A stretch of DNA of 64,000 nt from CAZWRV01 sp964636325 (GTDB taxonomy: Bacteria > Verrucomicrobiota > Lentisphaeria > Victivallales > GWF2-50-93), in contig CAZWRV010000016.1 in assembly GCA_964636325.1 (NCBI GenBank), forward strand, positions 1 to 64,000, in the 5' to 3' direction. Positions 34,064 to 44,165 of the stretch are shown in pieces. The position numbers were made by a program, and so were the translations under genes. Every line of letters begins with the position of its first letter. The first letter of the stretch is position 1. The notes beneath the pieces were generated by a model that ran no database searches, had not been told where the DNA came from, and worked only from the letters and a program-made list of their open reading frames with translations.

Positions 34064-35692
34064 TTAGTATTTGGGATCTTGCCTCCACGCAGAACATAGA
34101 GCCACAACACTGATCGACACAAGTTGTGCGTCTCCTCCCGAGGCAAACGCCCAGATGCCCGTAGCCGCCATGTCTTGCGAAAGGACGGAAACAGGGAAGT
34201 ACCCCATGCCGCCGTTGATGAAACACTCGATGGAACAGGTGTCAACGAGAATCTCAAGATGCAGACGTCCTTTATCCAAGCCGGCGGGAATTTCCGTACG
34301 GGAACCTGAAACAGAAAACGAGCCGCATCCGGTGTCATATCCGATTCTTATGTTTCTCATGTCAAGCCCGAATTCCGACGCCGTTTTAACCTCAAAGACG
34401 GCATTTATCCTGAGCGGACCGCCGGGATCCCTGACTGGCAATTCACCCGAAGAGAGGTTCAAGTTGTTTTCCGTAAAAACGCTTTTTTGCAAACTGCTTA
34501 TCTCATTAACAGGAAGACGGCGCAGCCGCAATCCGTCCGGAGTGCGGCACAGCGTCAGCTCGCACGGGAAACTCAAATTGCACTTGAAAGGACAATCCTT
34601 GAATTCCTCATGCAGGAAAGCAAAATCGTATGGAGGAACCTCGCCGCGTGTCATCCAGCCGATCTGGATACTGCGTCCGCCCGGAACGTCGCTGAAAGTC
34701 TGTACCGCATAATTTCCAGTGCCGTACACAGGAACCGGGGCTTGTTCCGGAACAAACCTCTGTCCGTCAAAAGAGCCAACAAGATATGTCCCATTTGCAG
34801 CAGTGAAGACCCATCTGCGTTCCGAACTTCCCTCTACAGGCATCTCGAAGAAGTCGGGACATTCGCTGCATTTTGGAATATTGATTGTATGAAGCAATCC
34901 CCAATTTTTCAGGTTTGGCGATGAAAAAAAAGCGTATTCCTCTCCCAAATACAGCACCATAATCCATTTTCCGGAGCCCTCATGCCAGACAACTTTCGGA
35001 TCGCGGTTGCCCGGCCTCATCGTAGGTATGACCGGATTACCCTCATATTTGGTCCAAGTGCGCCCCCGGTCATTGCTGAACGCAAGGCATTGTACGCATG
35101 GGGTGCCGGGAATATCTTTGATTCCCCCTGCCGTGTAGATCAAAACGATCGGCGGTTCAGAACCATTCTGGAAACCGGAAGTGTTGCGCCAGTCCACCAC
35201 GCCGGAACCTGACCAGACGGCGCCGAAAGCGTCCGGAGCCAGAGCCGTCGGCAGTTCGAACCAGCGGACGAGGTCCCTGCTGACCGCATGGCCCCAGTGA
35301 TGGTTGGTGAATTTGATGCCGAAGGGGTTGTGCTGGTAAAAAAGATGGTACTCCCCTTTGTAATAGACAAGTCCGTTCGGATCATTCAGCCAACCTCTGC
35401 GGGAGGTGAAGTGGAAATGCGGACGACGGGATTCCAGATAGTGATTTTCGGATTCAAGGATTTTGTCGTCAAGCCTTATATTACCCATTCCGGGAACTGT
35501 CGTGGAACTTTCCGCCGGTTCAATTTCCACAGTCTTCCCTTTCCATTCCGATGCGTCAATAAAACACCAGAAATCCACCTCGTAATCCGCCAATTCCGCA
35601 CAGAATTGACGGTCGAACCGTCCGTTCACTAGAATTCTCAGCATGCGCATGGCTACGCCGTTCCTGATCGGAATGTTTATAATACGTTTCAC
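34064..35692 (-). CDS. Glycoside hydrolase family 32 protein (fructan-active)
   Basis: A 542-aa protein with the three GH32 catalytic motifs: 'WLNDPNG' (nucleophile D104), 'NRDPKV' (transition-state Asp D231) and 'CSECPDFFEMP' (acid/base E277). A beta-sandwich domain follows, ending with 'LEILVDTCSIECFINGG', the usual C-terminal GH32 module. The N-terminal ~60 residues ('INIPIRNG...DYEVDFWCFIDASEW') match the extra domain seen in some GH32 proteins, which supports the GTG start at 35692 despite a weak ribosome site; the ATG at 35650 is an alternative. There is no signal peptide. It hydrolyses terminal beta-fructofuranosides, so levan, inulin or sucrose-like substrates are likely. Confidence 0.92.
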   Translation of the reverse strand: MKRIINIPIRNGVAMRMLRILVNGRFDRQFCAELADYEVDFWCFIDASEWKGKTVEIEPAESSTTVPGMGNIRLDDKILESENHYLESRRPHFHFTSRRGWLNDPNGLVYYKGEYHLFYQHNPFGIKFTNHHWGHAVSRDLVRWFELPTALAPDAFGAVWSGSGVVDWRNTSGFQNGSEPPIVLIYTAGGIKDIPGTPCVQCLAFSNDRGRTWTKYEGNPVIPTMRPGNRDPKVVWHEGSGKWIMVLYLGEEYAFFSSPNLKNWGLLHTINIPKCSECPDFFEMPVEGSSERRWVFTAANGTYLVGSFDGQRFVPEQAPVPVYGTGNYAVQTFSDVPGGRSIQIGWMTRGEVPPYDFAFLHEEFKDCPFKCNLSFPCELTLCRTPDGLRLRRLPVNEISSLQKSVFTENNLNLSSGELPVRDPGGPLRINAVFEVKTASEFGLDMRNIRIGYDTGCGSFSVSGSRTEIPAGLDKGRLHLEILVDTCSIECFINGGMGYFPVSVLSQDMAATGIWAFASGGDAQLVSISVVALCSAWRQDPKY

Positions 35693-35723
35693 CGATGTGA
35701 TGTCGAATCTTATAAATCACCAT

Positions 35724-38700
35724 TCAGTTCGAAATCATAAACGTGTTTTTTGCTTCAAGTCCACCCCAAGGAACTTTGACGTCTATCTTCCATTCTCCGA
35801 CCGGTTCGTTAGTACCCATGCGGATATTTTTCTCGTAAACACCGTCTTCAGTCACATGGTAGCCGCCGCATTCCGGGCGCTGTCGTCCACTGCCGTCAGT
35901 CACTGAGATCTCAAAGGGTATCCGCCCGGAAATTATTTTCCCGTTGCCGTCCATGACACGGATCCGGTAAGCGCAGTCCTCTCCAGGGCGCACTGTTTCC
36001 GGAGCTTCGATCACGATTTTTTCAGGTTTGGCCGGGAGCAGGGCGATAGCGCGTCCCCAGAACGGCTCCAGCGAAATCCGCATTTTCACAACTCCGCTGT
36101 CGAACGCAGCTTCAACTTGTTTTCCGGTCAACATATCCAATGCCACCGGTTCGGCGGCACCTTCAATCTTCAAGTTCAATTCCACATCCTTGGCCTTGTC
36201 CTCGCTGTTGATGGCCAGGCAGTAATAGCTTTCTCCGCTCTTCAGCATGGATGCCGAGGCGTCCATGTCGCCGCTCCGCGCAATAGCCGGATCCAGCTTC
36301 AAATCGCCGAAAATCTTTTCTATTGCGCGGGCATCGGGCGGCACGAAACCCAGAACCATTACTCGTCCTTTTCCCTGTGTGAAAGTGTATGCCGCCGGTT
36401 TTCCGTCGGCATATGAATACATCGTTTTACCAGATGAACTTTCCAGTGCATATTCCATATTGGGCGCTCTTTCAAATCCGTCCACACGGACATTTTCCAG
36501 TTTGTCCCCGAATTTGACAGGACAAGTTTCTGCGAGGAATCTGGTTGGCTTCAGTTCCTCGCTGATTTTGCCGGACTGGGGTACTACCAGCAAGGTTCCG
36601 CCCGCAGCGACCCATTTGCCGATGATGTCCAATACCTCCTCTTCAATCCATTCGTTCCCGGCAAGCAGCATGAGCTTGTAGTCGTCCAGCTTTCCTTCTT
36701 TAATATGCTGGTAATAAAGGAAATCTATGTTCCCACACGCCACTTGTGCGGCTTTGTAGGACGCGGTCAGGATATTGACGCTCGTTTCATAAGCCTGACC
36801 TTCGCCAAGACATATCGCGGCATTGGGCACCAACATAGCCATCTGCGCTTTTGGCCGTTTCATACCGGCCAGGATCGGCCCCATCCGGCGCGCTTCCTGC
36901 GTGGCGCGTTTAACACACTCATAGCGTTGCAACTGCGGAGAAATCCCGAGATCATGCCTGAAGCGGGCGATATCCCAGTCAAACCATTGCAGGTAGCGGC
37001 ATCCGCGGGCCATGTACATGTATGCCTCCTGCCCGCGCTGTGCCGCCACCGGGGTAGCGCCGCGCAGTGAGTCGGCTTCAATTTGAAGTGCCAGGCGATC
37101 CGGATTGTAATCATTTGCCGCCAGCGCCATGTCGGCACTATACTGATGCCTCCATCCGGACTGGCTGTCACTGAAAAGATCCAGGCCAAACCCGAACGAC
37201 CGGCCCAGGGAGAGTGCACCCTCGTGGACGAGACCTTCCTCGTTGACTATGCCCCAGAGTTGTTTTTTCGCCAGTTTGCCCTGCCACATCTCACTTTTGC
37301 GTGTCAGCAGATCGACGAAGGCCCCTTCATAGATTTTCGAGAAACGGTAATAGCCCGGATCGGTTCTTGTCTTGGGGAGTGCCCCACCGTAACGTTTCAC
37401 ATACGCGTCATTGCAGATCCTGCACGTATCGTGCCCACCACACTCATCATAGACATAGGCTTGAATGTCCGGCGACATGCCCCACATATAGTCGAAAAAG
37501 TCCTGAGAATTCCGGATATCCTCCCGCATCTGCACATCATTTTTATGGAAGACATAAGGAGTAAATATATAGTTGGCCATTATCGGAGTCATTCCAGCCT
37601 GGAAAACGCGCTCACCTCTTTCCCGCATATGCCTGCCAGGCCAGCGGAGCATGTCCAGCCGCCATGGATCTGTGCATCCGACAAGGTTCAACCCTCCGTC
37701 TGCGATGTTTTTCAGTTCCTTTGTTTCTTCCTCGGGGCTGTCGGTACCGTAAATATACATGCCACCTAACTGTGATACGTAAAACTGATCATTCCCCTTG
37801 AATCCCTCAAGAATCTCCAGTCCATCGAACTTGGCCTCATCGCCTAGCATCGCGATGAGACGGTAGTGCCCGACAGCGAGCCCCTTAAGCGGAATGTTCC
37901 CTCCATTCTTTCCGCCATTTGCCTCCAGAGCGGTTTTCCAGACTTCCTTGCCCCAGGGATCTGTCAAGCTCAGTTCCAGTTTCCCTTTCGCCCCCTCGGC
38001 AAAAGTCACTTCATACGGAACCTCATAATCCCTCCGGTATACTTTTACCAAGCCTTTGTGATGTCCCAGGATCAGTTCAAAACTTGCAGGACGGTTTTTC
38101 ACGACAATCCCGTCTTTCCTGACCAGGACATTCTTTCCTTCCATGATATCCAGCGCATATCCGATGTCCTCCGCCACTGGCAATCCTTTGATTTCCGCAA
38201 CGCCTTTTCCGTCCTTCAGGCTGATCCCCTCGATTATGCGCTCCTTAGCTTCCGGCAGCTTCAGGGTCAGCATCGCCCTGGCATCCGCAGGAATATTGAC
38301 CGCCGTAAATTCGACATCCAACTTTTCCCCGTCATTAACCCAGTTGGTTTTCACCGTCCTGATTCCCGGCGCATTTTCGCCCTCGATCGCCAGGTGTGCG
38401 ATTCTGCGCCAGAGATTGCCGTAGTCCTTCCACAGGAAAATGCTCCGGGCACGCTCTCCAACCAGCTCCGGGCTCAGCTTCTTCCTGTCCCAGCCCAGAT
38501 GGCCAACCTCCTGCCCCGGCAAGGGGTATTCCGGTTCATCGCAGCCATTCCGATCCGTCAGGCAGACGGGGAATGAGTAGACTGCGCCTTTTCCGACTTT
38601 CATCACGCTCAGCACCGGCCATTGTCTGGCCTTCAGGAGGACAACAGCATCCTTTTTTACAACACTCTTATGGACGCTGACCTGGGTTTTTAAATCGAAA

Positions 38701-40067
38701 TCCAATCCCCCGGTCAAGGGTTCGCCTGCGCCCACCGGTTCCAATGGCGCATATTCGCTGCGATCATTCATCATTTTGCGTTTTGCGGCATTCTCAACTC
38801 TTTTTGTGTCATCGAAATACACGGGCATGATCTTTGTGATTTCCTTCCCTTCATAATCCGCCGCATGATCGCCGGCAAATACCACCGTTCCGCCCGCCTG
38901 CACAAACTGTTCCACCATCCTCCAGCTTTTATCTGAAAGTACTGAAGAAGGGGTGTCTATGAAAACGATCATCCGGTATTTTGCAAGCCTAGCGACCGAC
39001 GCGGGGAAACCGCTAAGCCTCCCGGGATAGAAATCGCAGTGATAGAAAACTGCCTTGTCCGTCACTCCTGAAAGCTCTGGTGATTTGGCCAGCGCATCAT
39101 TAACACGGTATAGGCCAAATGTGTCAAACCGACCAACCACGAGAATCCGCCTCGAATCCTTGTCAAGGACAATTTCATCTTTCCGTTCCATTGGCTTGGC
39201 CTCGGCAAGCGCCCTCACTTCCGGCGTGTAGATTTCCCCGGAGGCTTTTTTCAACGCCTCGTCAGCCGAGGTGGCCCTGACAGGCGCCATGAACATATCT
39301 CCCAACGGCAGGATTTCCCCTTTGTCCATCGCGCAAGGTGTGAAACGGATCTCGTAGGCAGCTGACTTGCCATCGGCGTAGGTGACCAGTTCCCCCATTG
39401 TTTCCGGACATGATTTGATAATCACATACATCTCGTTTCCGACGCTGATTCCGCCCCAGCCTTTTCCCGCATCCTTCCAGATTTCCCACTTCTTTGCCGT
39501 TCCCGGATTATTCAGCAATGTGGAGGCGCCCTGCTGGAAAACTGCAGCCGACTTTTCTTCCCGGATGCGGAAGTCGCTGTAAGTCCTGAGCATGGCGCTA
39601 GTGGCGCTTCCAGCATTGAAGGCCTCCATGCGCACCTGGATATATGGCGTGTCACTGCGGAATATGAAAGTCTTTCGCAGTTCCAGACAATCCAGCTTTT
39701 CCTGATTTGCCGGACCGCTTTTCAGGACTATCTCCAATTTTTCAGACGCGGCGGCTCCGGCAGGCTTCTTTATTTCATACTCCCATGGCAGAGTAAAATC
39801 CGTCGCACTGGCCTGCCGCACAAAATTGGCGATTCCCAGGCCGCAATCGCCAAGTTCCTCCTGTGGTCCACTCTCTGTCCAGCTTGTAACATGTCCGGCA
39901 TTCTGCGGATCAATCGCAATCTTGTATGACGGTGTGACCACTTCGATGAACGTTCCTTTTTCGGTCTTCTTCTCCTCGCACACCACGCCGCACCAAGCAG
40001 TCGAAGTCCATCCACCCAGTAAAATCCCCGCCATGCCCAACCGCCACCATGATTTCCCTTTTCTCAT
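35724..40067 (-). CDS. 1447-aa secreted GH42-like multidomain hydrolase
   Basis: The signal peptide ends TAWCG, and AGGAGAAG precedes the ATG. An N-terminal beta-sandwich (30-280) resembles that of 20077-22083. A Rossmann-like GATase1 fold (about 300-480; 'YRMIVFIDTPSSVLS', 'GGTVVFAGDHAADYEG') follows, then Ig-like domains, a (beta/alpha)8-like region at about 770-1080 ('YVYDECGGHDTCRIC', 'WGIVNEEGLVHEGA', 'CRYLQWFDWDIARFRHD'), a second amidotransferase-like domain (1100-1230; 'AAGGTLLVVPQSG') and C-terminal beta domains. The barrel plus GATase fold is the GH42 beta-galactosidase plan. The acid/base Glu may be in 'YDECGG', but this is uncertain. It probably acts on long glycans outside the cell. 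Confidence 0.75.
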   Translation of the reverse strand: MRKGKSWWRLGMAGILLGGWTSTAWCGVVCEEKKTEKGTFIEVVTPSYKIAIDPQNAGHVTSWTESGPQEELGDCGLGIANFVRQASATDFTLPWEYEIKKPAGAAASEKLEIVLKSGPANQEKLDCLELRKTFIFRSDTPYIQVRMEAFNAGSATSAMLRTYSDFRIREEKSAAVFQQGASTLLNNPGTAKKWEIWKDAGKGWGGISVGNEMYVIIKSCPETMGELVTYADGKSAAYEIRFTPCAMDKGEILPLGDMFMAPVRATSADEALKKASGEIYTPEVRALAEAKPMERKDEIVLDKDSRRILVVGRFDTFGLYRVNDALAKSPELSGVTDKAVFYHCDFYPGRLSGFPASVARLAKYRMIVFIDTPSSVLSDKSWRMVEQFVQAGGTVVFAGDHAADYEGKEITKIMPVYFDDTKRVENAAKRKMMNDRSEYAPLEPVGAGEPLTGGLDFDLKTQVSVHKSVVKKDAVVLLKARQWPVLSVMKVGKGAVYSFPVCLTDRNGCDEPEYPLPGQEVGHLGWDRKKLSPELVGERARSIFLWKDYGNLWRRIAHLAIEGENAPGIRTVKTNWVNDGEKLDVEFTAVNIPADARAMLTLKLPEAKERIIEGISLKDGKGVAEIKGLPVAEDIGYALDIMEGKNVLVRKDGIVVKNRPASFELILGHHKGLVKVYRRDYEVPYEVTFAEGAKGKLELSLTDPWGKEVWKTALEANGGKNGGNIPLKGLAVGHYRLIAMLGDEAKFDGLEILEGFKGNDQFYVSQLGGMYIYGTDSPEEETKELKNIADGGLNLVGCTDPWRLDMLRWPGRHMRERGERVFQAGMTPIMANYIFTPYVFHKNDVQMREDIRNSQDFFDYMWGMSPDIQAYVYDECGGHDTCRICNDAYVKRYGGALPKTRTDPGYYRFSKIYEGAFVDLLTRKSEMWQGKLAKKQLWGIVNEEGLVHEGALSLGRSFGFGLDLFSDSQSGWRHQYSADMALAANDYNPDRLALQIEADSLRGATPVAAQRGQEAYMYMARGCRYLQWFDWDIARFRHDLGISPQLQRYECVKRATQEARRMGPILAGMKRPKAQMAMLVPNAAICLGEGQAYETSVNILTASYKAAQVACGNIDFLYYQHIKEGKLDDYKLMLLAGNEWIEEEVLDIIGKWVAAGGTLLVVPQSGKISEELKPTRFLAETCPVKFGDKLENVRVDGFERAPNMEYALESSSGKTMYSYADGKPAAYTFTQGKGRVMVLGFVPPDARAIEKIFGDLKLDPAIARSGDMDASASMLKSGESYYCLAINSEDKAKDVELNLKIEGAAEPVALDMLTGKQVEAAFDSGVVKMRISLEPFWGRAIALLPAKPEKIVIEAPETVRPGEDCAYRIRVMDGNGKIISGRIPFEISVTDGSGRQRPECGGYHVTEDGVYEKNIRMGTNEPVGEWKIDVKVPWGGLEAKNTFMISN

Positions 40068-40128
40068 TTCTTCTCCTGTGAAAAACGTTAGTAGTTTGTA
40101 TTATTCTTAAATTGACAGATTGATTTAA

Positions 40129-40248
40129 TGAAGTTTTACGATGCTGTCTACTGTTGCCGGGCTCAAAAGAAGCCAGAAACCCAAAGACGCAAAATGCCGC
40201 GCCAACAAGCAATGCCAAAGAGCCGAGGGTTCGCAATAGTGTTTTCAT
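40129..40248 (-). pseudogene. Possible remnant of a small two-helix membrane protein
   Basis: From the ATG at 40248, which has a good GGAGA site, the frame encodes a hydrophobic N-terminus ('LLRTLGSLALLVGAAFCVFG') followed by 'FLASFEPGNSRQ'. This looks like the first half of a small inner-membrane protein. It then runs into unrelated sequence and continues out of place into the next gene, with no second helix. A truncated remnant is likelier than a working gene. Confidence 0.35.
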
Positions 40249-40283
40249 ATTATGTCTCCGAACATGTGAACTCTTTGCAACTT

Positions 40284-41600
40284 TCACTTGAAGTCGATGA
40301 TCGAACTGATTTGTTTCACAAGTGCGTCAATCGCGAAAATCCTGGACTGCAGTTCATTGTCGTTGAATTCCTTCATGTTTTTGATTTTCATCTCAAAGGC
40401 GTCAGTTTCCTTGAGCAGGAACGTGATAAGCTGTGCTATTTTTTCGTCATCCTTTTTGGTGTTGAGCGTCTCATTCAGCCGGGCCTTGACACCGGCGGTG
40501 ATTTTCAACAGCTCATCCGCTCCTTCGAGTGCATATACCGACACGTCATCCACGAGAATCTCGCCGCTGTTGTCCGGCGTGACGAATACGGGTAGGATCG
40601 CAACCATGCTAAGGGTCTCACTTGCCTTAATGCTCTTCAGCACAACGCTGAAAGGCGTCCATTCCAGCGAGGCGACAAACCATTCCGCAATGCCTATGCC
40701 TCCAAGACATCCCCCCTCCGGCCCGCCATATACCAGACCTGACACGCTAAGCTTCCCTGCGCCTTTAGCATAAAGCGAAAACACATAGCTTTTTCTGGGA
40801 TACATGCTGAATTCCCCTCCGGCCATGGCCGTAAATGAAACGCAGTTCTTTCCTGAATGGCTTATCGCCTTGTCTTCAATCAGGTGAAATTTTTGTCCGG
40901 AGTAGTTTTGCTGGGGGCCAAATCCGATCGGGTGTCCCGGGGACAAAACCCATTTCATTTTGTCTATGAAAAATTTTTTCTCGTCTGCGGAGAACAGGGT
41001 TGTGTTTTCCATATCCCCGTTATTTATGATGGTTTTCTGAGGAAACCTGAAATTCGGGAATCCGGCCATGACCGCGTCTGCGAGATTGTCAAACTCGCGG
41101 ATATTTACCCCCTCGATCCACGAGAAGCTGGAAACACTCATGAGGCAGGAGGCTGTCCCGGTAACCGAAGGAATAAACAGTCCCGAGGTTTCCGTCCAGT
41201 CATAACAGTCGCCAGCCGCCGCCAGCGTCTCCTTTTCGTTCAGAAACAGCTTGACAGGAGAACCTTTTGTCGTGATTGTGCAGATGTAATATTTGTCGGG
41301 GCGGAGGCGTGCCGAACCGACGCATACGGTACCGCCGAGAGAGATGCATGGTTTGCCATTATCGTCTTTGGCAATAAGCTGAAGCGTACCGCCTTCCGAG
41401 ATTGGCATCAAAGTCGAAGGGGTTGCCTCCCCGTCGCCCAGCAGCCAGCCTTTCTGTTTCCACATGCCGAGATTCTGGGCAGTTTTGCCCAAGTCCAGCG
41501 ACAACACCGTAGCAGGCTCACTGCCGAATTCCGTCCATGATGCCGCAACAACCCCGAGCACAACAAAGCCGCCCGCCAACAGACTCCTACTTCCCTTCAT
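40284..41600 (-). CDS. Secreted carbohydrate-binding-like protein with C-terminal coiled coil
   Basis: A 438-aa protein with a signal peptide (GGFVVLGVVAAS) and AAAGGAAAAG before the ATG. Residues 30-180 and about 190-360 look like two jelly-roll modules of the CBM4/9 type ('IINNGDMENTTLFSADEKKF', 'GEILVDDVSVYALEG'). Residues 370-438 are strongly helical and heptad-like. No catalytic motif is visible. It precedes the GH42-like gene and probably helps bind the substrate or anchors a complex at the cell surface. The name is descriptive; I do not recognise a specific family. Confidence 0.72.
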   Translation of the reverse strand: MKGSRSLLAGGFVVLGVVAASWTEFGSEPATVLSLDLGKTAQNLGMWKQKGWLLGDGEATPSTLMPISEGGTLQLIAKDDNGKPCISLGGTVCVGSARLRPDKYYICTITTKGSPVKLFLNEKETLAAAGDCYDWTETSGLFIPSVTGTASCLMSVSSFSWIEGVNIREFDNLADAVMAGFPNFRFPQKTIINNGDMENTTLFSADEKKFFIDKMKWVLSPGHPIGFGPQQNYSGQKFHLIEDKAISHSGKNCVSFTAMAGGEFSMYPRKSYVFSLYAKGAGKLSVSGLVYGGPEGGCLGGIGIAEWFVASLEWTPFSVVLKSIKASETLSMVAILPVFVTPDNSGEILVDDVSVYALEGADELLKITAGVKARLNETLNTKKDDEKIAQLITFLLKETDAFEMKIKNMKEFNDNELQSRIFAIDALVKQISSIIDFK

Positions 41601-41615
41601 TGACTTTTCCTTTCT

Positions 41616-41716
41616 ATTATACCATTATAAGTAGGATACTGAGCTTTTATTGAATCACATTCCACTATGATAAACAAGATATAATATGCGCAATATTGAC
41701 CCTAAAATGGTATAAT
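41616..41716. promoter_or_regulatory. 11-bp inverted repeats upstream of the carbohydrate-binding gene
   Basis: ATTATACCATT at 41616-41626 and AATGGTATAAT at 41706-41716 are perfect inverted copies 79 bp apart. They lie in the AT-rich spacer between the GH127 stop (41760) and the next start (41600). The left copy overlaps two TATAAT-like boxes read leftward. Looping operators are possible; no good -35 box is seen. Confidence 0.4.
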
Positions 41717-41759
41717 ATTTGGAATTGAAATATCATCGCAGACAATGGGGCCAGCTTGG

Positions 41760-44129
41760 TCAATTCACCCTGAAACTCCGGAGCGGATTCTCATGCGAAA
41801 ACACCGCCCGGGGCCTGAATGGGAACCTGACAGGCAGCCATGAACGATAGGCATGTCCCGCCGTTCCGGCACTGGCAAAATCGCACAGCCGCAAGCTGCT
41901 GCCGTCTCCAGCCGACAATTCAAACAGCATCCATGGCGGCAGCCATGAGTCCGCTTCAACCCTTTTGACGGCAAGACCCGCCGCATCCAGAATGGGAATG
42001 CTATCCAAGCTGCGGTTAAAACGCGGATCATACGTCAGCAGTATCGGCCCACGGTAGACGGACGTGTGCCAGGAACGGTTTTCTTCAGGCATCACCTTCC
42101 CGACCGTCAGACTCCAGCCGCCGAATCCGGATGTCACACGGACGGCAATGAGATTTTTCCCTTTCCGCAGCGGCAAATCAACTTTGTGGGACCGCACACC
42201 TGCCGACACGGCGTTGCCTCCGGTCGAGTGATTGTCAAACACCTTGACTCCGTTTACAAACCAGCAGCACCACCAGTCCGCGCCGAAGGCGATTGACAGG
42301 ACACCGTCCTTTTCCATCTCGATTTCAGTAAAGGCATAGGCTATGGGAAGCCTCCCCAGTCGTCCTGCCTCACCCTTATACACTTCTGACGCATATAACT
42401 GGCGGAAATCCAGCCTTCCTCCGCGGCTGCACACCACGGACGGTGACAGTGTAACTCCATCCACCACCAAAGACTCGGGCATACTCTCCAACTTATCGCC
42501 AGGCATGATATCTTTGCCGCGTTCTGGATCATCCCAGGAGTGGGCTTGGTTCGCAACCGGTCCGAACACGCGCCATTCCGCCTGCCAATCGATTGTGGGA
42601 ATGGGAGTTTCATCCACCCAGAAATGCGGACGGAAATCCAATTCGATGACGATAAGATTCCCAGGCGACCATGTCCGCTCCAGCCGGAGGTAGCGGCCCG
42701 GACAGACGTCGGTTACCCGCTCGCCATTGACCCAGACCGCGCTGTCCTGCGACCAATACGGAATCCGCAGCAGAAACGTGAATTTCTCCGGGCGGTCAAG
42801 GTAAATTGTAGCGGTAATCCTGTTTTCAAGGGGATATTCAGTATCCTGCACGATTACAAGGTTATTGCCGGATGGCAGCGGCATTCTGATCTTTCCCGGG
42901 CCGTAGTAGTTCAGTGCAACACCGCCATCATGGGCCATTATCGCCCAGTCCGAAAGGAGTCCCAGAGCACGCGGTCCGTTTACCGAGCAGCAGTTGAGTT
43001 CCGGTGATCCGGCGCGCGATTGGAATACGATCGTCTGGGCGCTTGCATCGCGCACGCCGTCCATGGGGGTGTTATAAGTCACCCATCGGCCATAGGGATT
43101 CATCATTCCCAACCCTGAATTGAACATGCTTAATTCCAGCTCATCCGCCGCTGTTGAGTCGCCGGAAATCCGCAGCATTTCAACAGTCATTGCCATCCAC
43201 GCCACCGTACAGCAGGTCTCGATCGACCTGGAGTCATACGGGTTTCCGGTAGCCTGCTCACCTGCCGAGAAACCTCCGTTGTTATGGCGGTCGCCTTTCA
43301 GCATGCTCCACCACAAGTGTTCAAATGCGGACTTGTATTTTTCCTCTCCGGAGATGTAATACAGTTCAACGATTCCCATGATCGGATGGAGGCTCTCCCA
43401 GCGGGGCTTGGGCGTCTCGTGGAATTCCTTGCCGGCGAGAGCCTGGCGGACATAGTCGCCGGCCGGCGGAACTTCAAAATCCTTCTCGATCTCGCGGGCC
43501 ATGGCAAAATATCGTTCCTCTCCGGTCTCCTTGAAGAGCAGGCAAAGGGAATGGATTGGCGCCAGATTCATCTCCTCGGAGCCGGTCCCCACCAGACGTT
43601 TCCCGGTCTCGAGGAACATTTCACAGAACAAATCCCCTATCCGCCGGACACATGCCAGGACATCCTGGTTTCCCGTGCAGCGGTACCACAGAAGCATCCC
43701 CAGCATAATGTGGTAATGCCCCCAGGCGTCCCAGGTGGCGTCGGTCAAGAAGGCGTTTGGGGCGCGCCCCGTGAGACGAAAAGTTTCTGGCCATGGGCCA
43801 AGGTATCCATCCTCCGCCTGTAACGCCATCAGCTCTTTCACGAACCAGTCGAGATGCCGTCGCAGTTCCGCAGTCGGCCTAAGACGATAAATCTGGACCG
43901 CATGAGTCAGGTATTTGCCGGCAAATTCACCAGCCCAGGACACCCTGTTGCGAAGAGGAAAGCGGTCGGGTTCCCGGAACATCTCCAGCATGTCCGGATT
44001 GGAATAAGGCGCAGGCAAAATCCATTGGGCAATGACAGCATCAAGGCGCCGCTCGATTTCACCGCCCAGCTCGAATTGGGTTGTGCCGTTCGTCACAAAG
44101 ACCGATCCGCTTGAACAATTACACTTCAT
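41760..44129 (-). CDS. GH127-family glycoside hydrolase (beta-L-arabinofuranosidase-like)
   Basis: A 789-aa paralogue of 30529-32925 over its full length. The zinc and nucleophile signatures are present: 'ETCC' near residue 303 and 'NCCSVNG' near 380, with 'DRHNNGGFSAGEQATGNPY' between the barrel helices. AGGATATC precedes the ATG, and there is no signal peptide, so it acts in the cytoplasm or is exported by another route. C-terminal beta modules include 'LPLRKGKNLIAVRVTSGFGG'. Two copies in one block suggest either two linkages or two chain lengths of the same arabinose-type oligosaccharide. The gene follows the block's pseudopilin directly. Confidence 0.86.
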   Translation of the reverse strand: MKCNCSSGSVFVTNGTTQFELGGEIERRLDAVIAQWILPAPYSNPDMLEMFREPDRFPLRNRVSWAGEFAGKYLTHAVQIYRLRPTAELRRHLDWFVKELMALQAEDGYLGPWPETFRLTGRAPNAFLTDATWDAWGHYHIMLGMLLWYRCTGNQDVLACVRRIGDLFCEMFLETGKRLVGTGSEEMNLAPIHSLCLLFKETGEERYFAMAREIEKDFEVPPAGDYVRQALAGKEFHETPKPRWESLHPIMGIVELYYISGEEKYKSAFEHLWWSMLKGDRHNNGGFSAGEQATGNPYDSRSIETCCTVAWMAMTVEMLRISGDSTAADELELSMFNSGLGMMNPYGRWVTYNTPMDGVRDASAQTIVFQSRAGSPELNCCSVNGPRALGLLSDWAIMAHDGGVALNYYGPGKIRMPLPSGNNLVIVQDTEYPLENRITATIYLDRPEKFTFLLRIPYWSQDSAVWVNGERVTDVCPGRYLRLERTWSPGNLIVIELDFRPHFWVDETPIPTIDWQAEWRVFGPVANQAHSWDDPERGKDIMPGDKLESMPESLVVDGVTLSPSVVCSRGGRLDFRQLYASEVYKGEAGRLGRLPIAYAFTEIEMEKDGVLSIAFGADWWCCWFVNGVKVFDNHSTGGNAVSAGVRSHKVDLPLRKGKNLIAVRVTSGFGGWSLTVGKVMPEENRSWHTSVYRGPILLTYDPRFNRSLDSIPILDAAGLAVKRVEADSWLPPWMLFELSAGDGSSLRLCDFASAGTAGHAYRSWLPVRFPFRPRAVFSHENPLRSFRVN

Positions 44130-44165
44130 GATATCCTAGGAAGACAAATCATTCATTTTTAGCAT

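Noticed and set aside
39910..40287. A 125-codon membrane-protein gene reading into 35724-40067
   Set aside because: Only the first ~40 residues look protein-like; the rest is antisense-like overlap, so it is listed only as a possible remnant.
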